From NCBI RefSeq assembly GCF_014647835.1, contig NZ_BMPY01000001.1, positions 1-64,000 on the forward strand: a stretch of 64,000 nucleotides of DNA. The letters run 5' to 3'. The DNA comes from Microbispora rosea subsp. aerata. GTDB taxonomy: Bacteria; Actinomycetota; Actinomycetes; Streptosporangiales; Streptosporangiaceae. The notes below the pieces were generated by a model. That model made no database searches. It saw only the letters and a list, made by a program, of their open reading frames with translations, and was not told the DNA's origin. Positions 63,389 through 64,000 of the stretch are shown piece after piece. Positions within the stretch are counted from its first letter, which is position 1. Every line of letters begins with the position of its first letter. The position numbers and the translations under genes were made by a program.

Positions 63389-64000
63389 GTGAGCGACAAC
63401 CCCCGCGCACTGGTGGTGCTCGCCACCGGTCCCCTCACCACGGTGCAGGACCTGGGGCGGCACCGGCACAGCCACCTCGGCGTCGGCCGTTCCGGCGCCG
63501 CGGACCGCCGCGCGCTGCGGCTGGCCAACCGCCTGGTGGCCAATCCCGAGGGCGCGGCCGGCCTGGAGGTCACCCTGGGCGGGCTGAAGGTGCGCGCCAC
63601 GGGCGACCTGCTCGTGGCGCTCACCGGCGCGCCGTGCCCCGCCACCGTCACCGACGCCGAGGGGCGCACCCGCTTCATCGGGCACGCGTCGGTCGAGCGC
63701 CTGCCGCACGGGGCGACGCTGCGGCTCGGCGTGCCCTCGCACGGGCTGCGGACCTACCTCGCGGTCCGCGGCGGGATCGACGTGCCCGAGGTGCTCGGGT
63801 CGCGGGCCACCGACCTGCTCTCGGGGCTCGGCCCGGAACGTCCGGCGCCCGGATCGGTGCTTCCGGTCGGGCCCGCACCGGCGAAGTTTCCCGTGACCGA
63901 TTTCGCCCCGGTGCCCGCGCCGGAGTCCGGCGTCCTGGTGCTGGACGTGATCCCCGGGCCGCGCCACGACTGGTTCAGGCCGGAGGCGTTGCGGGCCCTG
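63389..64000 (+). CDS. pxpC: 5-oxoprolinase subunit PxpC (KipA family), 3' end cut by window
   Basis: GTG 63389 opens a frame to the window edge (204 residues seen). It has GPLTTVQDLGRHRHSHLGVGRSGAADR, ANRLVANPEGAAGLEVTLGG and LRTYLAVRGGIDVPEVLGSR, the KipA/biotin-dependent carboxyltransferase-like pattern. Typical length is about 290-330, so roughly a third is missing. It completes the pxpABC unit. Confidence 0.92.
   Translation, partial: MSDNPRALVVLATGPLTTVQDLGRHRHSHLGVGRSGAADRRALRLANRLVANPEGAAGLEVTLGGLKVRATGDLLVALTGAPCPATVTDAEGRTRFIGHASVERLPHGATLRLGVPSHGLRTYLAVRGGIDVPEVLGSRATDLLSGLGPERPAPGSVLPVGPAPAKFPVTDFAPVPAPESGVLVLDVIPGPRHDWFRPEALRAL

Overview
The window is chromosomal DNA from a high-GC actinobacterium. 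GC is above roughly 70% by eye, GTG starts are frequent, and overlapping GTGA/ATGA stop-start junctions are common. The gene families (Eis acetyltransferase, mycothiol-type nitroreductase, truncated haemoglobin O, EttA, DnaE2 with DUF6504, SpoIIE-type phosphatase, XRE-TPR regulators) fit the Streptosporangiales. I cannot name a species. There is no rRNA, tRNA, prophage, transposase or CRISPR array that I can support. Most of the window is ordinary core and accessory metabolism.

Layout, 1-21 kb: a cut-off SpoIIE-like phosphatase; an eis-type acetyltransferase; rpiB and def; an aldehyde dehydrogenase and a DsbA-like nitroreductase; pepN; an unknown Cys-rich protein; an amidase; a NERD protein; ilvD; a small secreted protein; a WYL protein; an HNH-GNAT-FmdB group; a prolyl oligopeptidase; and purU. 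Layout, 21-26 kb: a minus-strand group in which a 24-residue basic peptide overlaps by GTGA a 669-residue TPR protein with a degenerate NTPase-like front end. Just upstream are a GNAT acetyltransferase and an XRE-TPR regulator, with a divergent 86-residue protein. This is the best candidate here for an undescribed system.

Layout, 26-46 kb: mscS, glbO, a GH13 glucosidase, a thioesterase, a diguanylate cyclase just ahead of ettA, an ssb paralogue preceded by two DnaA-box-like sites, a pair of dynamin-like GTPases coupled to cysG, cobT and a cbiX-type chelatase with a long tail, a tandem GNAT protein, and a DUF2795-baeRF pair. Layout, 46-64 kb: lutABC with a divergent FadR-type regulator and a perfect double operator; an amidotransferase gene split by an in-frame amber codon beside a LysR gene; a membrane-tethered solute-binding protein in locally AT-richer DNA; a DUF4328 protein overlapping dnaE2 tail to tail; a GT4 glycosyltransferase; and a 5-oxoprolinase locus (pxpABC) whose upstream regulator and NRAMP-like transporter are reduced to fused remnants.

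A recurring theme is degenerate repeats. Intergenic arrays with units of about 28-40 bp occur at 3.8, 16.1, 30.5 and 34.1 kb; two of them share a 9-mer. A dispersed repeat links 2.5 and 54.6 kb. Low-complexity coding insertions are found in lutC, its regulator, the cbiX tail, one GTPase and the DUF4328 protein.
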